Below are positions 38,800-48,548 of a stretch of DNA of 64,000 nucleotides, piece by piece. Numbering within the stretch: the stretch's first letter is position 1; every line of letters begins with the position of its first letter. The stretch is taken from the NCBI GenBank assembly GCA_019084025.1, contig JAHRBI010000003.1:1-64000 (forward strand), in the 5' to 3' direction. The position numbers and the translations under genes were made by a program. The stretch comes from Burkholderiaceae bacterium DAT-1 (GTDB lineage: Bacteria > Pseudomonadota > Gammaproteobacteria > Burkholderiales > Chitinimonadaceae). Under the pieces are notes generated by a model. That model had not been told where the DNA came from. It saw nothing but the letters and a program-made list of their open reading frames with translations, and did no database searches.

Positions 38800-40236
38800 A
38801 TGACTACCGTCCGACTATCCGACAAGCCGCGTCGTTCGATTGGCATCACCTTTTTTGTGGTGTTGCTGGGTACCTTGCTGATCGTCATCAGCGTACTGGC
38901 CGGGCTATTTCGCCTGAGTCTGGGGAGAGGACTCGACGACTATCTGGCCCGCATCGAACTGACGCGGCTTGATCGGGTAGAGGATGTACTGCAGCGCCGC
39001 TACCAGCATCACGGTGATTGGTCGTTTGTGCGCGGACCGCGCGATCTGCTTCCCCCGCGAGGGGCACAGGAGCGACCACCACCTCAGCGTGATCCCGATG
39101 ACCCACGCCCCCTTCCCATGCAAGGTGACCTGCTGGGCATCGGGCCGCGCCTGATTCTGTTTGATGCAGGTGGCCAGCATCTGGCCGGCCCACCACACGA
39201 CCCGCATCGCCCCCGCCGAGCCATCCATTCGATGGACGATGGCCGTGTCATTGGTTTTCTCGCACTGGCAGGTGCGCCGGGCAACAGCGATATGCTGGCC
39301 AGCGAATTCCTGCGGGCGCAAACCCGAAATCTGCTGTGGATTGCCCTTGTCGGGTTAGTGGTTTCAGCCATCGCGGCAGCATGGCTCGCACATTCACTGC
39401 GGCAACCCATACACGCCCTGATGCTGGCCGCACGACAGCTTGCTAGCGGTAAACTAAACGCCCGCGCCCATCTGCACCGCTCCGACGAACTCGGAATGCT
39501 GGCCGATGATTTTAACCGCATGGCCGAGCAGATCGAACAGTATGAACACTCGCGGCGGCAGTGGGTGGCCGACACCTCGCACGAGCTGCGCACGCCCTTA
39601 ACCGTCCTGCGCGCCCACAGCGAAGCGATGCGGGATGGTGTCATGCCGCTTGATGCACGCGGACTGGACCGGATCGACGCCACGCTTGCCGAGATGGAAC
39701 GACTGGTAACCGATCTGCACCAGCTGGCACGGGCAGACGTCGGCCAGCTAGGGCTGAAACCGGTATCACTTGATTTACCCGCCCTGATCGAAGAAGTAGC
39801 CGCTCAGTTTGCCGCCCCCATGCAAAAGTCAGGATTGACACTTGAGGTGCATGCGCACCCTGCCATCCTGAACGCCGACCCCGACCGGTTGCAGCAGGTA
39901 CTGGTCAATGCACTTGGCAACAGCCTGCGCTATACCGATCGCGGCGGCATCGTGCACATCAGCTGCCAGCAGAATGGCCCGCTCACCGATATTCTCATTG
40001 AAGATTCTGCGCCCGGCGTACCAGACGCGGCTCTGCCCCGCCTGTTTGAACGCTTTTATCGGGTAGATGCATCGCGTAATCGCGCTCAGGGCGGCTCGGG
40101 ACTGGGACTCGCTATCTGTAAAAGCATTGTCGAGTCCCATGGCGGCCAGATTAGCGCCAGCCATAGCCAGCTGGGTGGGCTGTGTCTGCGCATCTTGCTC
40201 CCGACACAAGCCAGTTATAAGAAAGCCGCACGATGA
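38800..40236 (+). CDS. Sensor histidine kinase (BaeS/CpxA-like)
   Basis: A 478-residue kinase: TM1 (about 17-37), a periplasmic sensor of about 130 residues that is rich in Pro, Arg, Asp and His (PPRGAQERPPPQRDPDDP, PPHDPHRPRR), TM2 (about 178-198), HAMP, then HisKA with phospho-accepting His261 (DTSHELRTPL) and a HATPase_c domain with N, G1 and G2 boxes (LVNALGNSLRY, IEDSAPGV, GGSGLGLAI). The 3' end overlaps the regulator gene by ATGA. The sensor composition mirrors the small protein just upstream. Confidence 0.92.
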   Translation: MTTVRLSDKPRRSIGITFFVVLLGTLLIVISVLAGLFRLSLGRGLDDYLARIELTRLDRVEDVLQRRYQHHGDWSFVRGPRDLLPPRGAQERPPPQRDPDDPRPLPMQGDLLGIGPRLILFDAGGQHLAGPPHDPHRPRRAIHSMDDGRVIGFLALAGAPGNSDMLASEFLRAQTRNLLWIALVGLVVSAIAAAWLAHSLRQPIHALMLAARQLASGKLNARAHLHRSDELGMLADDFNRMAEQIEQYEHSRRQWVADTSHELRTPLTVLRAHSEAMRDGVMPLDARGLDRIDATLAEMERLVTDLHQLARADVGQLGLKPVSLDLPALIEEVAAQFAAPMQKSGLTLEVHAHPAILNADPDRLQQVLVNALGNSLRYTDRGGIVHISCQQNGPLTDILIEDSAPGVPDAALPRLFERFYRVDASRNRAQGGSGLGLAICKSIVESHGGQISASHSQLGGLCLRILLPTQASYKKAAR

Positions 40237-40913
40237 CGCAGGGCACAGTCTGGGTAGCCGAAGATGATCCGCGCATTGCCGAAGTGGTGCTGGCCTATCT
40301 ACAGCATGCTGGATGCACTACCCGATATTTTGATCGGGGTGATGCGGTACTCACCGCACTCGATGAATGCCAGCCCGATGTGCTGCTACTCGATATCATG
40401 ATGCCGGGACTGGATGGTGTCGCGGTCTGTCAGGCCATCCGGCAGCGCTTTCAGTTTCCGGTTTTAATGGTCACGGCGCGCGTCGAAGAAATCGACCGCC
40501 TGCTGGGATTCGAATCCGGTGCCGATGACTATGTCTGCAAGCCCTTTAGCCCGCGCGAACTGATGGCACGCGTGAAGGTGCATCTCCGTCGCCGACCATC
40601 CGCCACACCCGAGCCAGCTGTGTCTGCCTCGCTGTTTGTGGTAGACGAGGCCGCCCAGCGCATCCACTGTCAGGGTCAACTCCTCAATCTCACGCCACAG
40701 GAATTCAGGTTACTGATGGTGCTGATGCGTTCGCCGGGGCGGATTTTTTCGCGCGCTCACCTGCTTGAGCTCGCCTACGACCACAGCCGTGATGTGTTTG
40801 ATCGTACAGTGGATAGCCACATCAAAAATCTGCGCAAAAAGCTGGCGACGATTCTCCCCGATCTGGATGTAATCCATTCGGTGTATGGCGTCGGCTACCG
40901 CTTCGAGCTCTGA
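40233..40913 (+). CDS. Response regulator, OmpR/PhoB family (BaeR-like)
   Basis: A 226-residue regulator with receiver domain (acid pocket AEDDP, phospho-acceptor Asp54 in LLLDIMMPG, Lys in CKPFSPRE) and a C-terminal winged helix (LNLTPQEFRLLMVLMRSPGRIFSR, DSHIKNLRKKL, VYGVGYRF). Translationally coupled to the upstream kinase, so the two form one system. Its targets may include the dihaem peroxidase gene 100 bp downstream. Confidence 0.93.
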   Translation: MTQGTVWVAEDDPRIAEVVLAYLQHAGCTTRYFDRGDAVLTALDECQPDVLLLDIMMPGLDGVAVCQAIRQRFQFPVLMVTARVEEIDRLLGFESGADDYVCKPFSPRELMARVKVHLRRRPSATPEPAVSASLFVVDEAAQRIHCQGQLLNLTPQEFRLLMVLMRSPGRIFSRAHLLELAYDHSRDVFDRTVDSHIKNLRKKLATILPDLDVIHSVYGVGYRFEL

Positions 40914-41016
40914 CCCTACCGTTTGTATCCTGCTTCACGCTCTCCACGATTGCTCCACATTGTGACCTCACAGTGACGTCATGCGGGCTCACCCGCGTTG
41001 CCAAGAGGAGCACATC

Positions 41017-42312
41017 ATGCAACGTCGTTTCATCACCGGATTATGCTGCCTGACCTTATCCGGACTATTGTTTCCCATCACCGAATTGCGTGCGGCAGAT
41101 CCGCCTCCCAGCGCCAAAGCACAATTGGGGCAATTGATTTTCAATGATCCGGCCTTGTCGGCGTCAGGACGGCAATCGTGTGCCAGCTGCCATAGCCCTG
41201 CCGACGCCTTCAGCCAGCCCGGCAGCCGTGCAGCCCCCCTTGGTGGCCTGCGTGGTGATTTGCAAGGCCCGCGCAATACGCCGACGGCCATGTATGCGCA
41301 GTACATTCCCGGCTTTTCACTCAATGGTGCGATTGCCGCACCCGGCCAGATTGCCGTCACGGGCAAGGCAGTCGGGGGCTTTCTGATGGATGGTCGTGCG
41401 TCGACACTGGCCGCTCAAGCGCAGCTGCCTTTCATTACCGTATTTGAAATGGGGAATGCCAACTCCACCGCAGTCCTGAATCGGCTCAAGCAGCGCCCCT
41501 ATGTCACACAGTTAGCCGCCCTATATGGTGCCGCTACCTTAAATGGTGGCGATGCTACACTGGCCGCGCTGGGAGACGCCATTGCCGCGTTTGAAAGCCA
41601 GACGCCGCAACTCAAACCCTTCACCAGCAAGTACGATGCAGTGATTGCAGGCAAGGCTAGCTTTACCCCGGCGGAAGCCGACGGATTGGCCATTTTCAAC
41701 AATGCCAGTCGCGGCAATTGTGCGGCCTGCCATAGTAGTCAGCCATCGCAAGGTGTGCCAGCTCTCTTTACCGACCATGCCTACCGAAATCTGGGTGTGC
41801 CACGCAACTGGGACATTTCCTATAACAACGACACCACGATATTACCTGCCTTTATTCCCGCTAATGGCCTCGCGCTAGGCGCACCGAACCATCAGTATTA
41901 CGACATGGGATTGTGCGGCCCTTTCCGCACCGATCTGAGCGGCCTGACATCATTGTGCGGACAATTCAAAACCCCAACCTTGCGCAACGCAGCCCTCAAG
42001 CATGCCTACTACCACAACGGCGTGTTCAAGGATTTGCGCACCGTAGTTGGCTTCTACGCCACGCGTACCGCCAATCCGTCCCGCTGGTACAGACGCGCCG
42101 ATGGCAGCGCGGATATTGTCTTTAATGACCTGCCCACTCAGTATCGCGCCAATGTGGTTACCACCATCCGCCCATTCACCCCAGCAGGTACGGCTACGCC
42201 CAGCCTGACACCTGCCGACGTACAGAATCTGGTCAGCTTCCTCTGCACCCTGACTGATGGATTTGACCCGAGCAATCCGGCCGCCTTTGTTCCACCCGCT
42301 CAGTGCCGATGA
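41017..42312 (+). CDS. Dihaem cytochrome c peroxidase family protein
   Basis: A 431-residue periplasmic protein with a signal peptide (to about residue 26, ELRAADPP) and two CXXCH haem sites: CASCH (55-59) and CAACH (235-239), as in cytochrome c peroxidase (CcpA) and MauG. The motif QGPRNTPTAMYAQYIPGF and FKTPTLRNAALKHAYYHNGVF are family marks. AGAGGAG precedes ATG 41017. Reduces hydrogen peroxide using a cytochrome, or oxidises a protein partner. Follows the two-component system. Confidence 0.9.
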   Translation: MQRRFITGLCCLTLSGLLFPITELRAADPPPSAKAQLGQLIFNDPALSASGRQSCASCHSPADAFSQPGSRAAPLGGLRGDLQGPRNTPTAMYAQYIPGFSLNGAIAAPGQIAVTGKAVGGFLMDGRASTLAAQAQLPFITVFEMGNANSTAVLNRLKQRPYVTQLAALYGAATLNGGDATLAALGDAIAAFESQTPQLKPFTSKYDAVIAGKASFTPAEADGLAIFNNASRGNCAACHSSQPSQGVPALFTDHAYRNLGVPRNWDISYNNDTTILPAFIPANGLALGAPNHQYYDMGLCGPFRTDLSGLTSLCGQFKTPTLRNAALKHAYYHNGVFKDLRTVVGFYATRTANPSRWYRRADGSADIVFNDLPTQYRANVVTTIRPFTPAGTATPSLTPADVQNLVSFLCTLTDGFDPSNPAAFVPPAQCR

Positions 42313-42360
42313 AGGTGCTCGAAGCAATCGCAATAGGTATCTGATTACGCAGAAAAACAG

Positions 42361-42401
42361 CAGACGGCGTGCCGCCCGTGCACGACCGTCTGTCATTTTT
42401 T
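42361..42401 (+). terminator. Terminator after the dihaem peroxidase
   Basis: CAGACGG-CGTGC pairs with GCACG-a-CCGTCTG (arms 42361-42372 and 42380-42392, one bulge), followed by TCATTTTTT. Confidence 0.85.
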
Positions 42402-42449
42402 CTACAGCCATCTACAATAGGCCAATCGAACAAGAACATGGAGACACCC

Positions 42450-43454
42450 ATGCATGGCCAGCCAACGGTACTCGAGGAACCGCTGCAGCACCTCCGCGCG
42501 ACGATTGATCGCGGTGAGCATGCCCATGCAGAGTCCGGTTTGCGCGCCTACCTGCAACAGCATCCCGACGACATTGCCGCCCTGGATATGCTGGGAGACT
42601 TGCTTGCGCTGCTGCACCGGGATCTAGAAGCCGCCGAATTCATCTGTCGCGCCTTCCTGCTCAAGCCCGAAACCGCATCGAACCCCAAGATGCGTGGCCT
42701 TGCATGCTATGTACTCGGCAGGAAAGATGAGGCCATCGCCATCTACCGAGACTGGCTTGCACGCGAACCGGACAATCCGGTTGCACGCCATATGCTGGCG
42801 GCTTGCAGCGGCGACGGCGTGCCCACACGCGCCACCAGCGAATACGTCAGCCATATTTTTGACGAATATGCGCCCGTATTCGACCAGCGCTTGCGCGGAC
42901 TGGGTTACTGCATTCCCGAACACATGCGGGACATACTCGCCGCTCGCGCCGCACCTGACGCCCAGTGGGATATTCTGGACGGCGGCTGCGGCACCGGTCT
43001 GCTCGGCCCCTTGATCCGCCCCTGGTGCCGAACCCTGACAGGCGTGGATTTATCCGAAGGCATGCTCGATCATGCAGAAAAATACGACTGTTACGATACA
43101 TTGCATTGCGAAGATCTGGAGCGTTTTCTGGCCGATCGCCCGGAGCAGTTCGATATCATCTGTATTGCCGATACGCTGATTTATTTTGGCGACTTGCGTG
43201 CAGTCTTGCATGAGGCCTTTACCGCATTGCATCCCGGTGGCACATTGATGTTCAATACCGAGCGATGTCCGCAGGCACCGAATGGCTATCTGCTTGAGGT
43301 GAACGGGCGCTTTAAACATGCCAGTGATTATGTCCGCAGCACGCTCGCGGAGACAGGATTTACAGATCTCGCCGCAACCGACATCAGCATCCGTAGCGAA
43401 CTGGGCGTACCCGTTTCGGGCGAACTGATCTGCGCCATTAAGCCGGCGCTATGA
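42450..43454 (+). CDS. TPR-repeat SAM-dependent methyltransferase
   Basis: A 334-residue protein: N-terminal TPR-like helices (about 1-110) and a class I methyltransferase with motif I LDGGCGTGLLGPL, GVDLSEGMLDHA and FDIICIADTLIYFGDL. This matches predicted methyltransferases with an N-terminal TPR. ATG 42450 has GGAG at 6 nt; ATG 42438 would have no site. Overlaps alkB by 4 bp. Confidence 0.85.
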   Translation: MHGQPTVLEEPLQHLRATIDRGEHAHAESGLRAYLQQHPDDIAALDMLGDLLALLHRDLEAAEFICRAFLLKPETASNPKMRGLACYVLGRKDEAIAIYRDWLAREPDNPVARHMLAACSGDGVPTRATSEYVSHIFDEYAPVFDQRLRGLGYCIPEHMRDILAARAAPDAQWDILDGGCGTGLLGPLIRPWCRTLTGVDLSEGMLDHAEKYDCYDTLHCEDLERFLADRPEQFDIICIADTLIYFGDLRAVLHEAFTALHPGGTLMFNTERCPQAPNGYLLEVNGRFKHASDYVRSTLAETGFTDLAATDISIRSELGVPVSGELICAIKPAL

Positions 43455-44128
43455 TCATGCAGACGCCCGACCTGTTCGACGAACCCGGACAGATCACGCT
43501 GCACACCCTTGCGCCTGGCGCCACTTTGCTCAGGGGCTTCGCCTTGGCCTCTGCGGAAACGCTCTACACTTCGATTCAGTCGATGCTCGCTCGCGCCCCC
43601 CTGCGTACCATGCATACACCTGGCGGGCGACCGATGTCAGTCAATACAAGCAATTGCGGCGATTTTGGCTGGATCAGTGACGCTCGTGGCTATCGCTATG
43701 CAGCGTGCGATCCCTTATCCAGTCAACCCTGGCCAGACATGCCCGATCCATTGCGCCAGCTCGCAACGAATGCCGCTCAAGCGGCGGGATACCCGCATTT
43801 TGAGAGCAATGCCTGTTTGATCAATCGCTATGAAGTCGGTGCACGGATGGGTCTGCATCAGGATCGGGACGAAGCAGACCTGACACAACCGATTGTTTCT
43901 GTTTCGCTTGGTTTGTCCGCTCTGTTTCTATTTGGTGGATTGAGTCGCACCTCACCCACCCGAAAGGTACCGCTTGACCATGGTGATGTGGTGGTGTGGG
44001 GTGGCCCTTCACGCTTGGCTTTTCATGGTATTCAGCCACTTGCCGCCGGGCATCATCCCCTCACCGGGCCATATCGATTTAATCTAACGTTTCGCTACAC
44101 GGCTTATGCATTCGGCACATCCCGCTAA
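43451..44128 (+). CDS. alkB: AlkB-type alpha-ketoglutarate-dependent dioxygenase
   Basis: A 225-residue Fe(II)/2-oxoglutarate dioxygenase that repairs N1-methyladenine and N3-methylcytosine. The iron site is H136-x-D138 (GLHQDRDE) and H192 (LAFHGIQ), and the 2-oxoglutarate Arg lies in RFNLTFR. N-terminal LLRGF and MHTPGGRPMSVNTSNCG are typical. Translationally coupled to the TPR-methyltransferase gene. Its 3' end overlaps that of the hybrid kinase by 4 bp on the other strand. Confidence 0.93.
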   Translation: MIMQTPDLFDEPGQITLHTLAPGATLLRGFALASAETLYTSIQSMLARAPLRTMHTPGGRPMSVNTSNCGDFGWISDARGYRYAACDPLSSQPWPDMPDPLRQLATNAAQAAGYPHFESNACLINRYEVGARMGLHQDRDEADLTQPIVSVSLGLSALFLFGGLSRTSPTRKVPLDHGDVVVWGGPSRLAFHGIQPLAAGHHPLTGPYRFNLTFRYTAYAFGTSR

Positions 44129-47100
44129 GCACTACGGTGCTGATGCAGCCACAATTGCAAGTCTGCCACCACCGCTGCCGTGGCCTGATGCAGCTCGGGA
44201 AAAGTTGCACTCAGACAGGCTGCATCCCCTTGCTTGATCGCAATTTCTGCCCATTTCATGCGTTCAACAAAGGCTGGCTGAACCACCATGCCAAATGATC
44301 CCTTCAGCGCATGCATCGCCCGGAAAGCTGCATCGGCTTCGCCGGCCTGCCACAGATTTTCAACTTCCCGCATCTTGTTTATGGCCTGATTAGACAGATC
44401 AAACAGACTCAGAAACAGCTCGGCCCGGGTTTCCTCATCCAGTTCCAGCAAGGGCAGCAAGCCATCTGCGGTAAACAGACTATGCGCTTCGGGATGCGCC
44501 TGCGGGATCTCTCCCGCCGCTGCGACAGCCTCGGGCAGGAGAGCCCCCTCCGGCATCGGCCCCAGCTGCCGGATAATCGCCGCCAGCATCTGCTTGCCAT
44601 CAATTGGCTTCGCGACCACATCATTCATGCCAATGGCCTTGTATGATGCTGTCTCTTCCTGCATCACCGCAGCGGTCATGGCGATGATTGGCACCGGGTC
44701 ATGCAGCTGTTCGCGTATGGTTCGGGTGGCTGTGGTGCCATCCATAATGGGCATATGTACGTCCATGAGGACGACGTCGTAACCATGATCGCGTGCGGAC
44801 AGACATTTCACTGCCTCGGCACCATCAACCGCCATGTCGATGTGCGCCCCGGTTCGCTCCAGCAAGCCCTTGGCGACGATGCGGTTCATTGGATTGTCTT
44901 CTACCAGCAGGATACGCACCCCGTCGAGGCGTTCCTCCTGTGCAACTTCAGGTTCATTGTTCTGCGTTTCGGTATGCTCGTGCGCAATGGCTTCGTACAC
45001 TGCATCGCGCAAACTGGATGCCGTGACCGGCTTCACCAGCAGTCTGGCACCGGTCGCTGCCAGTGGATTACCCACCATCTGATCCAGTTCGTACGGGGTC
45101 AGCATCACAATAATCGGCACACTCCCAAGTGCCTGAAGCATGCCGAGCGCCTCCAATCCGAACGGCTGCACCCACGACCAATCCAGCAAAACGGCATCAC
45201 AACTGGGCGCACTGGTGATATCAGCGACCACATCATCCGGCAATTGCGGACGGGCTGCGCCACTCACATGCGAATGCCATCCCCAGCCTCCCATATATAC
45301 CGCAAGTGATGCTGCAGCATCCGGGTTATCGTCAAGAATCAATACCGAATAGGTTTTGCCATCGGTGCGGTGCTTGGCTGCTTCGGTGAGGGCGTGCGCA
45401 AACGGCAAGCTGACGCAGAACTCGCTGCCCTCGCCTTCGCGGCTATCTACTGTAATCTCGCCATGCATGAGTGAACTGAGTTGCTGGGTAATCGCCAGTC
45501 CGAGCCCTGTGCCACCAAACTTGCGCGTGGTAGAGACGTCTGCCTGGGTAAAGGGCGAGAACAGCCGTTCCTTCTGCTCTTCCGACATCCCGATACCCGT
45601 ATCTCGCACCGAAAAGATCAAACGGGTACCTGCTTCGTCCGGCGTATTGTGTACCCGGATAAACATCGCAACCTGACCGTGATGAGTAAATTTAAGGGCA
45701 TTACCGACCAGATTGATCAGCACCTGCTCCACACGCATCCCGTCACCCACCAGCTGCTCCGGCACGCCTGCGCCGATTCCGATGACCAGGTCGATATCTT
45801 TACTACGCGCCATGGCACTCATGATGGAGGCCACCGCGTTGACGATCTGGCTCACTTCAAAGGGGGCAGATTCAATTTCCAGGCGCCCCGCCTCGATCTT
45901 GGAGAAGTCGAGAATATCGTTGATCACATGCAGAAGCGCACTACCGGCGCCTTGAATCATATTGATGTACTTGCGCTGCTCCACATCGATTCGTGTACGT
46001 TCGAGCAATTGCGCGGCACCCAGCACGGCATTCATCGGCGTACGCAGCTCGTGGCTCATATTGGCCAGAAACAGCCCTTTGGCCTGACTTGCTGCTTCGG
46101 CCGCATTCTTTGCATCTTCGAGCTGCTGCGTGCGACTCTGCACGCGCTCTTCAAGTAAGGTATTACTTTTCTGCAGCTCGGTATTGAGTGTCAGAATCTG
46201 CGCTTCCACGTAGCGGCGTTGCAAACCCGCCATGGCTCGCTCGACCAGCTTTGCTACGTAACTGGCATGCAGCACATCCGAACGCTGCCAGTTACGCTGC
46301 TTGTCGATCGTACCGACCGCCAGCAAACCAATCACCTTATCGCCGGTGCGCAGTGGGACTTCCAGTACCGAACGCAGATCGACAAACCACTCGAGCTCGC
46401 TCAATTCCGAGCGGTATGGATGCAAGCGGCTATCGTGCACCACCAGTGGATCGCGCAAGGCACGCAGTTGATCCAGATACTGACTGAAACCCGCCAGCGT
46501 CAGTCGCGTACCCAGCGCATCCTCGGGATCGGCTGCGCGACACAGCAGCACGCCACCCTGAAATGTCCAGATCGATACGCGATCGACATCCAGAATGCGC
46601 TTGCTGGCCATACTGATCTGCTGCAAGACCTCGCGCCCCCCCTCGTCAATACTCGGGGTACACGACAATTCGAGGAGCAACTCGCCCGGCGGCTTCTTGC
46701 TGAGATCGTACTGATCAATATCACGAGTACGTTCCTTGGCCGTCAGCCTGTTCATCTCATCCGATGCTTTTTGATGCACGCGGGCAAAATGCAGCGCACG
46801 ATCATACTGTGCGCGTTGCTCGTCAATCAGCGACAAGCGCAGACTAAACTTGGCCACCGCATTGAGCATGCGATTGGATTCGGCGTACTCAAGCGCATCG
46901 CAATAAATCCGGTACGCTTCATCAACCTGGCCACTGACTTCGTAAATCCGCCCCATGGTGTCGGCAGCGGCACTACGCAACCAGAGGTACTCACATTCGT
47001 CTGCCAGCGACAAGGCACGCTGTGCCATCTCGTGCGCAGAGGCAATATCCCCGGCCTCCAGGCGCAAATGCGCGAGATGCCAGAGTGCTTCGGCCTCATA

Positions 47101-47691
47101 CTCATCAATCTGTCCCTGCCGCGCTTCAAGCAAGCCAATACGAAAATAGCTTTCTGCCTCTTCCGGGCGATCATTCAGATTCACCCCCATATTGATGGCG
47201 ATTTTGGCAGCTAGGTAATGGTTAGGGAGCGGTAATTGGCGCTGTAAATGCCCGGCATCCTGATGAAAGCGGATAGCACGCTTCAGCTCACCGACAGCGC
47301 AATAAATCTGACCAAGCCCGATACGCGCTTCAATGCCGGTGTACAGCTCGCGGCACAGCTCGCTGGTATCGATACAGCGGCTCCAGTAGTTGATGGCGTC
47401 CTGATAGGCGCCCTGGGTATACAAGGTACGTCCGATCGCCAGTTGCAGATAAGCGGCCTGCCTGGGCAGCGAATGCTGCTCGGCGATCGATAAACCCGAG
47501 TAAAGATCATTGATGCATTCGGGAAAACGCCCCAAGCGTTCCAGAATGAAGAACCGTTCATAGAGCGCGTCTAGGCCGACTGCATACTGGCCAGACGCCA
47601 GCGCCTCGCTCTCCAGGCTGGCCAAGCGATCAATCGCCATCCCCGGATGCGCTCTGGAAAACGCCTTGATCCGCTCAAGCACGTTGTGCAT
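44125..47691 (-). CDS. Large hybrid histidine kinase (TPR-GAF-HK-REC-REC-HPt)
   Basis: An 1188-residue soluble hybrid kinase without membrane segments. Residues 1-330 form TPR repeats (IGRTLYTQGAYQDAINYW), about 350-490 a GAF domain, then a coiled coil and HisKA with His547 (NMSHELRTPMNAV), HATPase (NLVGNALKFT, GTGLGLAI), a first receiver (about 800-920), a second receiver with Asp977 (VLMDVHMPIMDG) and a C-terminal HPt with His1127 (AMHALKGSFG). A full phosphorelay in one chain. The final output regulator is not adjacent. AAGGA lies upstream but far from the ATG. Confidence 0.92.
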   Translation of the reverse strand: MHNVLERIKAFSRAHPGMAIDRLASLESEALASGQYAVGLDALYERFFILERLGRFPECINDLYSGLSIAEQHSLPRQAAYLQLAIGRTLYTQGAYQDAINYWSRCIDTSELCRELYTGIEARIGLGQIYCAVGELKRAIRFHQDAGHLQRQLPLPNHYLAAKIAINMGVNLNDRPEEAESYFRIGLLEARQGQIDEYEAEALWHLAHLRLEAGDIASAHEMAQRALSLADECEYLWLRSAAADTMGRIYEVSGQVDEAYRIYCDALEYAESNRMLNAVAKFSLRLSLIDEQRAQYDRALHFARVHQKASDEMNRLTAKERTRDIDQYDLSKKPPGELLLELSCTPSIDEGGREVLQQISMASKRILDVDRVSIWTFQGGVLLCRAADPEDALGTRLTLAGFSQYLDQLRALRDPLVVHDSRLHPYRSELSELEWFVDLRSVLEVPLRTGDKVIGLLAVGTIDKQRNWQRSDVLHASYVAKLVERAMAGLQRRYVEAQILTLNTELQKSNTLLEERVQSRTQQLEDAKNAAEAASQAKGLFLANMSHELRTPMNAVLGAAQLLERTRIDVEQRKYINMIQGAGSALLHVINDILDFSKIEAGRLEIESAPFEVSQIVNAVASIMSAMARSKDIDLVIGIGAGVPEQLVGDGMRVEQVLINLVGNALKFTHHGQVAMFIRVHNTPDEAGTRLIFSVRDTGIGMSEEQKERLFSPFTQADVSTTRKFGGTGLGLAITQQLSSLMHGEITVDSREGEGSEFCVSLPFAHALTEAAKHRTDGKTYSVLILDDNPDAAASLAVYMGGWGWHSHVSGAARPQLPDDVVADITSAPSCDAVLLDWSWVQPFGLEALGMLQALGSVPIIVMLTPYELDQMVGNPLAATGARLLVKPVTASSLRDAVYEAIAHEHTETQNNEPEVAQEERLDGVRILLVEDNPMNRIVAKGLLERTGAHIDMAVDGAEAVKCLSARDHGYDVVLMDVHMPIMDGTTATRTIREQLHDPVPIIAMTAAVMQEETASYKAIGMNDVVAKPIDGKQMLAAIIRQLGPMPEGALLPEAVAAAGEIPQAHPEAHSLFTADGLLPLLELDEETRAELFLSLFDLSNQAINKMREVENLWQAGEADAAFRAMHALKGSFGMVVQPAFVERMKWAEIAIKQGDAACLSATFPELHQATAAVVADLQLWLHQHRSA

Positions 47692-47992
47692 GGGCCACTC
47701 TCGTTCCTTGCATCACACCTAACGCTACCGTTTCATATGTCTGACAAAGCAATTATATGAACTCGGCGCGCGCTCTGCCGAAAACGACGGTGCCGCACGT
47801 CTGCTGGCGATGTCTGGGTTAGCGCAGACGCGGATGGATGAAGCGCGAATGCTTCCACCGGTCACCCAGTGATCCAAACCCCTGAAACACCGAATTTCCC
47901 GCAGAACGAGGCGTTTACTCGGATCAAGCAGGTACGATGGCAATCAAAAAGGGCACCCGCGGTGCCCTTGATGTTTCAGCGGATCGAGCCGC
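47692..47992. other. Intergenic region upstream of the hybrid kinase
   Basis: About 300 bp. A minus-strand -10 TATAAT (47752-47757) may belong to the kinase promoter, but no good -35 is seen at the right spacing. The terminator of the membrane-protein gene is at 47946-47967. The short open frames here have no support. Confidence 0.45.
47946..47967 (-). terminator. Terminator of the membrane protein gene
   Basis: GGGCACC (47951-47957) and GGTGCCC (47961-47967) form a tight hairpin; on the minus strand it is followed by TTTTTG. Confidence 0.85.
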
Positions 47993-48394
47993 CTATACGG
48001 GCGGCTGATCAATGGTAACGGTTTCGCGTGACGCACCCACCGGTGCGGACGGCTGCGCCTCATCCCGCTTAAAGAGTGCCCACAACGAGTACACGCTCAG
48101 GAAGGTGCCAATCGGGAAACTGAGTAAACCGAACACATTGGAAATAATCAGCCAGATACGCGCCAGTTCTTGCCCCCTTAAGTACAAGACCCCCGCCACC
48201 ACATCCAGCAAGCCAAACGGCACGATAATAAAGGCGGCAATCCCGCCCAGGATCGCAAATACCCCCGTCACCTGGCTATCTTGCGCAAGCGCCGCCACCC
48301 CGCCAAAAAACAGCGATATTGCCATGAAGGCCAGCAGACCGATTCCTCCGCGAACAATCGACAGGACTGCCGCTATTTTCTTGTGAATATCCAT
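47993..48394 (-). CDS. Small multi-spanning membrane protein
   Basis: About 133 residues (ATG 48394 has GAGGA at good spacing). Three to four hydrophobic segments: AVLSIVRGGIGLLAFMAISLFF, GVFAILGGIAAFIIVPFGLLDVVAGVLYL and IWLIISNVFGLLSFPIGTFLSVYSLWALF. A short hydrophilic C-tail follows. Similar to uncharacterised DUF proteins with a short repeat of membrane helices. Function unknown. Confidence 0.8.
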   Translation of the reverse strand: MDIHKKIAAVLSIVRGGIGLLAFMAISLFFGGVAALAQDSQVTGVFAILGGIAAFIIVPFGLLDVVAGVLYLRGQELARIWLIISNVFGLLSFPIGTFLSVYSLWALFKRDEAQPSAPVGASRETVTIDQPPV

Positions 48395-48548
48395 TATTTC
48401 CTCATGAGATTTTGTATGTGATACAGACTGCACCTAACGCAGCCAGCCGGTCATGCTACGCCTGCGCAAGGCCGTCCCACAAGGATCGGAGGGATTTATA
48501 CGGCATGATATGGCTTGGTGTTGTATCTGCCATGCATCGTGTGCCGGA

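Noticed and set aside
47725-47943. 72-residue minus-strand frame before the hybrid kinase
   Set aside because: No ribosome site and no motif; likely chance.
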